A stretch of DNA of 7,869 nt from NCBI RefSeq assembly GCF_937967675.1, contig NZ_CALBSN010000019.1, positions 1 to 7,869 of the forward strand, written 5' to 3'. Of the stretch, positions 5,231 through 7,869 are shown piece after piece (position 1 is the first letter of the stretch; each line of letters begins with the position of its first letter). The stretch is from an uncultured Flavobacterium sp. (GTDB lineage Bacteria; Bacteroidota; Bacteroidia; Flavobacteriales; Flavobacteriaceae). Below the pieces are notes generated by a model. It saw only the letters and a program-made list of their open reading frames with translations, searched no databases and was not told where the DNA came from. A program made the position numbers and the translations under genes.

Positions 5231-6727
5231 TTAATTTAAATTATTAACTTCTGAATAATAAATTTTACCTGTACTTTTTTCAAATCTAATAATTATTTGT
5301 TTTCTACGCTTAGTGCCGACTTCATAATCACCAATTTTAACTCCATAATACATATAGCCACTTATTGTAATTTCAGCATCTACACCATTGTTAATGTTTG
5401 AATTAGTAACAATAATTGAGGTTTGTATCCAACTATTTCCTGGAAGTAAATTTGATGCTAAATAAGAAGTGCTATTGCTCTCATCTAATGAAAAATTTGG
5501 ACTTGGAGTTATTATTATTTCAAGTGTTAATTGATGAAGAGGAGTAATATTGACATTTCGTGTTGTGATTTTTTTGTCAACTTGAAATGACAATGATGAA
5601 GAAATTACATTAGAAATCTCCTCAAGATTCATAAAAGACTCAAATTCAGTTAAATTATCAAACTCAATATTGTTGGATGAATTTATTGGGGATAATTCTA
5701 AATTATTTTCAATAGCCAAATCAATCAACTCATTCACAAACTGCACACTTTCAGTAGAGTACTCAGTAGCTAAAGTATCTGTTACTTGGCTTTCAAGATA
5801 TTCATAAATATTGTTTTCAGCTTCTTGATTATTGTTTAACCAAGCATTTTGATTCCAACTTAAATTAGCGGTAAAGTTCTTTTGACGTTTTATTAATGCT
5901 TGTGCTTCTTGTTCGCTTTCAAGAGAAGTTGTAGGAGTGGTTATAATTTGATTTGATGAAGATCCACTGCTCCCTGATCCAGTAGATCCACCACCACCAG
6001 TAGGAGATCCATTTCCATTTGTTCCGAAATCTGAATCAAAACCAAAACCTTCTCCACCGCCACTCCCACCTTCCCAGCAAGTATGCCCAATTATAACCCA
6101 GCCCCAACAATCAATGCCTTGACCAGCTCCAACTAAATCACCTTCATAACATGGTATTGTATCCCAAAACATTATTGTTTCGCAAATATATCTTCCGTTT
6201 GAATTGTTTTGAAAAACAGGTATAAATTCGTTTGTGTTGAAATTGATTTCATAATATTCAATCTGATTGTTTTGCATTTGTTCTAACGACATGCTATTTA
6301 GCTCGTTGAAAGTTTTGTTATAATCTACTAAGAATGTTTTTATTTGATTATTTGGATAAACAATAATTACTAAATTTTCTAAATCAGTAGCGTTTTCTCT
6401 AAAAACTGAAAAAGTATAGGATTTTGTTCCATCTGTTTTCTCAATATACATACCTTCATCAGAATTTATGTAAAAATTATTTAAAGTATCTTTAATAATT
6501 TTACTTGAAGTTGTAATTGTTTTTTTACTTAGTTTTTTAGTATTGTTAATTTTATCAACAACAGCTGAATTCTTAATTTCATTAAAAGATATTTTTTTAA
6601 TGAGTAAATCATTTTGATTTTTTATGTTTTCGGTTTCAACTATAGTTTCTTCTACCTGACAACTTATAGTTACTAAAAGAAATACAATCATTAAAGAGAT
6701 TGAGAACGATTTGAATTTGTTCTTCAT
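5231..6727 (-). CDS. Modular lipoprotein with Cys/Trp module, Gly/Ser linker and distinct C-terminal domain
   Basis: A 498-residue exported protein of unknown function. Residues 1-22 are a lipoprotein signal peptide ending LLVTIS before Cys23; the -3 residue is Thr, a loose lipobox. The following QVEE is acidic like Bacteroidota lipoprotein export signals, so surface exposure is likely. Residues about 40-180 form an N-terminal mixed domain. A Trp-rich segment with four Cys (182, 193, 207, 217) follows, suited to two disulfides. Residues 219-258 are a Gly/Ser linker containing SPTGGGGSTGSGSSGSSS. Residues about 268-345 look helical, with WLNNNQEAENNIYEYL (296-311). The C-terminal part (about 350-498) is beta-rich, with ISGYMYYGVKIGDYEVGTK and a basic RRK. 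This conserved head, flexible linker and separate tail resembles polymorphic effector proteins, but I see no catalytic motif in the tail. The ATG at 6725-6727 gives a standard lysine-rich signal start. It is the first gene of the minus-strand cassette. Confidence 0.8.
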   Translation of the reverse strand: MKNKFKSFSISLMIVFLLVTISCQVEETIVETENIKNQNDLLIKKISFNEIKNSAVVDKINNTKKLSKKTITTSSKIIKDTLNNFYINSDEGMYIEKTDGTKSYTFSVFRENATDLENLVIIVYPNNQIKTFLVDYNKTFNELNSMSLEQMQNNQIEYYEINFNTNEFIPVFQNNSNGRYICETIMFWDTIPCYEGDLVGAGQGIDCWGWVIIGHTCWEGGSGGGEGFGFDSDFGTNGNGSPTGGGGSTGSGSSGSSSNQIITTPTTSLESEQEAQALIKRQKNFTANLSWNQNAWLNNNQEAENNIYEYLESQVTDTLATEYSTESVQFVNELIDLAIENNLELSPINSSNNIEFDNLTEFESFMNLEEISNVISSSLSFQVDKKITTRNVNITPLHQLTLEIIITPSPNFSLDESNSTSYLASNLLPGNSWIQTSIIVTNSNINNGVDAEITISGYMYYGVKIGDYEVGTKRRKQIIIRFEKSTGKIYYSEVNNLN

Positions 6728-7029
6728 AATTTTCGTTTTTTTTAGTTTACAAATGATTTTACAAGCTTACAAAGTAATATTTTATTTGAGTTACAGATTT
6801 TCTATGCATTTTCAATTTTATTTTCCAGTGTTTACTGGGTTTGTAATATTGAAAGTCAATTTCTGTAATAAAAAACCTAATACTTTGTTTTCTATTTACT
6901 TAGGGCAAAGCAAAATCTCTTATAAATACTAAGTAGCATATAAATATAAGTTATTTCTGAACGCAATTTAAAACAACTTATGAAACCCATTGCTGTAGTT
7001 TTTCTGCATATTTTCAAAAACAAATAAAA
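6728..7029. other. Gene-free AT-rich stretch upstream of the lipoprotein gene
   Basis: About 300 bp without a credible gene on either strand; only open frames shorter than about 75 codons occur, and they look random. Visible structure: three TTACAA copies at 6747-6772 near the start of the lipoprotein gene, a minus-strand TTACTTTG (6770-6777, one mismatch from TAnnTTTG) as a possible -7 box giving a leader of roughly 35-40 nt, and an inverted repeat ATAAGTT (6946-6952) / AACTTAT (6975-6981). The terminator of hemD bounds it. The stretch is long for a flavobacterial intergenic region. Confidence 0.5.
6747..6772 (-). repeat. Three TTACAA direct repeats upstream of the lipoprotein gene
   Basis: TTACAA occurs at 6747-6752, 6759-6764 and 6767-6772, with a TTACAG at 6791-6796. 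On the coding strand these read TTGTAA and lie 20-45 nt before the lipoprotein ATG. They overlap the candidate -7 box (6770-6777), so they could be operator half-sites. In AT-rich DNA chance occurrence is quite possible. Confidence 0.3.
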
Positions 7030-7055
7030 AACCCAAACTCTTTCGAATTTGGGTT
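7030..7055 (-). terminator. Rho-independent terminator of hemD
   Basis: AACCCAAA (7030-7037) pairs with TTTGGGTT (7048-7055). After one mismatch two more pairs form inside, leaving a TTTC loop. Read on the minus strand it is followed by six Ts. It lies about 20 nt beyond the hemD stop. Its sequence is nearly the same as the terminator at 87-117. Confidence 0.8.
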
Positions 7056-7075
7056 CTGTATATTTTTGTTTGTTT

Positions 7076-7834
7076 TTATTTTCCTTTGTTAGCTTCAGCT
7101 ACATATTTTTCCAAAGCTCCTGTCATCGATGGTGTTCCAGGGCTTGGTGCCATAATGTCAACACGTAAACCGTGTTCTAAAGCTTCTTTTTTAGTAGTTT
7201 CGCCAAAAACAGCAATTCTAGTGTTGTTTTGTTGAAAATCAGGGAAGTTTTTAAATAATGATTTAATTCCTGTTGGACTAAAAAACGCTAAAATGTCGTA
7301 ATAAACATCTTTCAAGTCTGATAAATCACTCATTACCGTTCTGTAGAAAATACCTTGTTTCCATTCTACTTTTAAACCATCTAATGTTTGTGGAACATCG
7401 GCGTTTAATTGGTCGGTATTTGGTAATAAAAATTTTTCGTCTTTATATTTTTTAATTAGCGGAGCTAAATCAGCGAAGTCTTTTTGACCCACATAAATTT
7501 TTCTCTTTCTATATACTACATAACGTTGTAAGTAAAAAGCAACCGCTTCAGACTGACAGAAATATTTTAAATCTTCTGGCACTTTGTAGCGCATTTCTTC
7601 AGCCACTCTAAAAAAGTGATCTACAGCATTTCTACTGGTTAATATGATGGCAGTATAATTGTTTAAGTCGATTTTTTGAGCGCGAACTTCTTTAGCCGGA
7701 ACACCTTCTACATGGATGAAAGGTCGAAAATCAACCTTTACTTTCAGTTTATTTTGAAGCTCAAAATACGGAGAATTTTCTACTTTAGGCTCTGGTTGTG
7801 AAACTAATATTGTTTTCACTTTCAAATTTGACAT
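7076..7834 (-). CDS. hemD: Uroporphyrinogen-III synthase (HemD family)
   Basis: A 252-residue cytosolic protein of the HemD family, which closes and inverts hydroxymethylbilane to uroporphyrinogen III, the common precursor of haem and other tetrapyrroles. Typical of the fold, two alpha/beta halves are seen, with the characteristic segments IILTSRNAVDHFF (63-75), ILAFFSPTGIKSLF (181-194), RIAVFGETTKKEALEHGL (206-223) and APSPGTPSMTGALEKYV (229-245). HemD proteins are poorly conserved and lack a fixed catalytic residue, so the assignment rests on these segments and length (about 250). I chose the ATG at 7832-7834 (MSNLKVKTILVSQPEP): the frame stays open to a TTG at 7859-7861, but that would add nine uncharacteristic residues. 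A purine-rich GAGAGAA just before the ATG may act as a ribosome binding site. The gene ends in its own terminator and converges on pckA, with the accessory cassette between. Confidence 0.88.
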   Translation of the reverse strand: MSNLKVKTILVSQPEPKVENSPYFELQNKLKVKVDFRPFIHVEGVPAKEVRAQKIDLNNYTAIILTSRNAVDHFFRVAEEMRYKVPEDLKYFCQSEAVAFYLQRYVVYRKRKIYVGQKDFADLAPLIKKYKDEKFLLPNTDQLNADVPQTLDGLKVEWKQGIFYRTVMSDLSDLKDVYYDILAFFSPTGIKSLFKNFPDFQQNNTRIAVFGETTKKEALEHGLRVDIMAPSPGTPSMTGALEKYVAEANKGK

Positions 7835-7869
7835 ATTTCTCTCTAATTTTTTGTAAACCAATTATAAAT

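Noticed and set aside
6711..6932. A 73-codon plus-strand open frame overlapping the start of the lipoprotein gene
   Set aside because: Its translation is Phe/Ile/Tyr-rich as expected from T-rich DNA, it overlaps the lipoprotein start in antisense, and no promoter, ribosome site or family supports it.
6979..7026. A 15-codon plus-strand frame beginning MKPIAVVFLH
   Set aside because: It is too short, with no signal of translation; probably chance.
7835..7861. Upstream start of hemD at TTG 7859-7861
   Set aside because: The ATG at 7834 with a purine-rich stretch before it gives a normal N-terminus; the TTG would add nine uncharacteristic residues.
1..7869. CRISPR arrays, tRNA or rRNA genes, insertion sequences and transposases
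   Set aside because: No regularly spaced repeats, cloverleaf-like sequences, transposase motifs or terminal inverted repeats with target duplications were seen in reading both strands.

Overview
The window looks like a chromosomal segment from a low-GC member of the Bacteroidota, most likely Flavobacterium or a close relative. This rests on AT-rich codon use, start codons preceded by A/T-rich sequence instead of a strong Shine-Dalgarno, promoter -7 boxes of the TAnnTTTG type, a lipoprotein with acidic residues just after the lipidated Cys, and recognisable flavobacterial housekeeping proteins.

Layout. Bases 1-66 are the 3' end of a plus-strand gene, probably for a membrane protein, followed by a hairpin terminator. 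Next come two minus-strand genes: a saccharopine dehydrogenase family protein (722-2092) and, after a strong terminator, an Lrp/AsnC-type regulator (148-618). A divergent promoter region (2093-2215) separates them from a plus-strand pair, a DUF423 membrane protein (2216-2602) and ATP-dependent phosphoenolpyruvate carboxykinase pckA (2673-4298), which ends in a textbook terminator. From 4397 to 6727 lies a very AT-rich minus-strand cassette of unfamiliar genes: a 498-residue modular lipoprotein, a 47-residue one-helix membrane protein starting 4 nt after it, a 77-codon open frame with no start codon, and a 147-residue secreted protein starting 3 nt after that frame. A 348-bp gene-free stretch then leads to the 3' end of hemD (7076-7834, minus), which has its own terminator.

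How the genes fit together. The flanks are core metabolism: amino-acid catabolism (saccharopine dehydrogenase with a plausible Lrp-type regulator), gluconeogenesis (pckA) and tetrapyrrole synthesis (hemD). The middle block has an accessory character. The lipoprotein combines an N-terminal part, a four-Cys Trp-rich module, a Gly/Ser linker, a helical segment and a distinct C-terminal domain. It is followed by tiny orphan genes and what looks like gene debris. This resembles polymorphic effector/immunity loci, but no toxin motif is visible, so that reading is a hypothesis. It is the best candidate here for an undescribed system.
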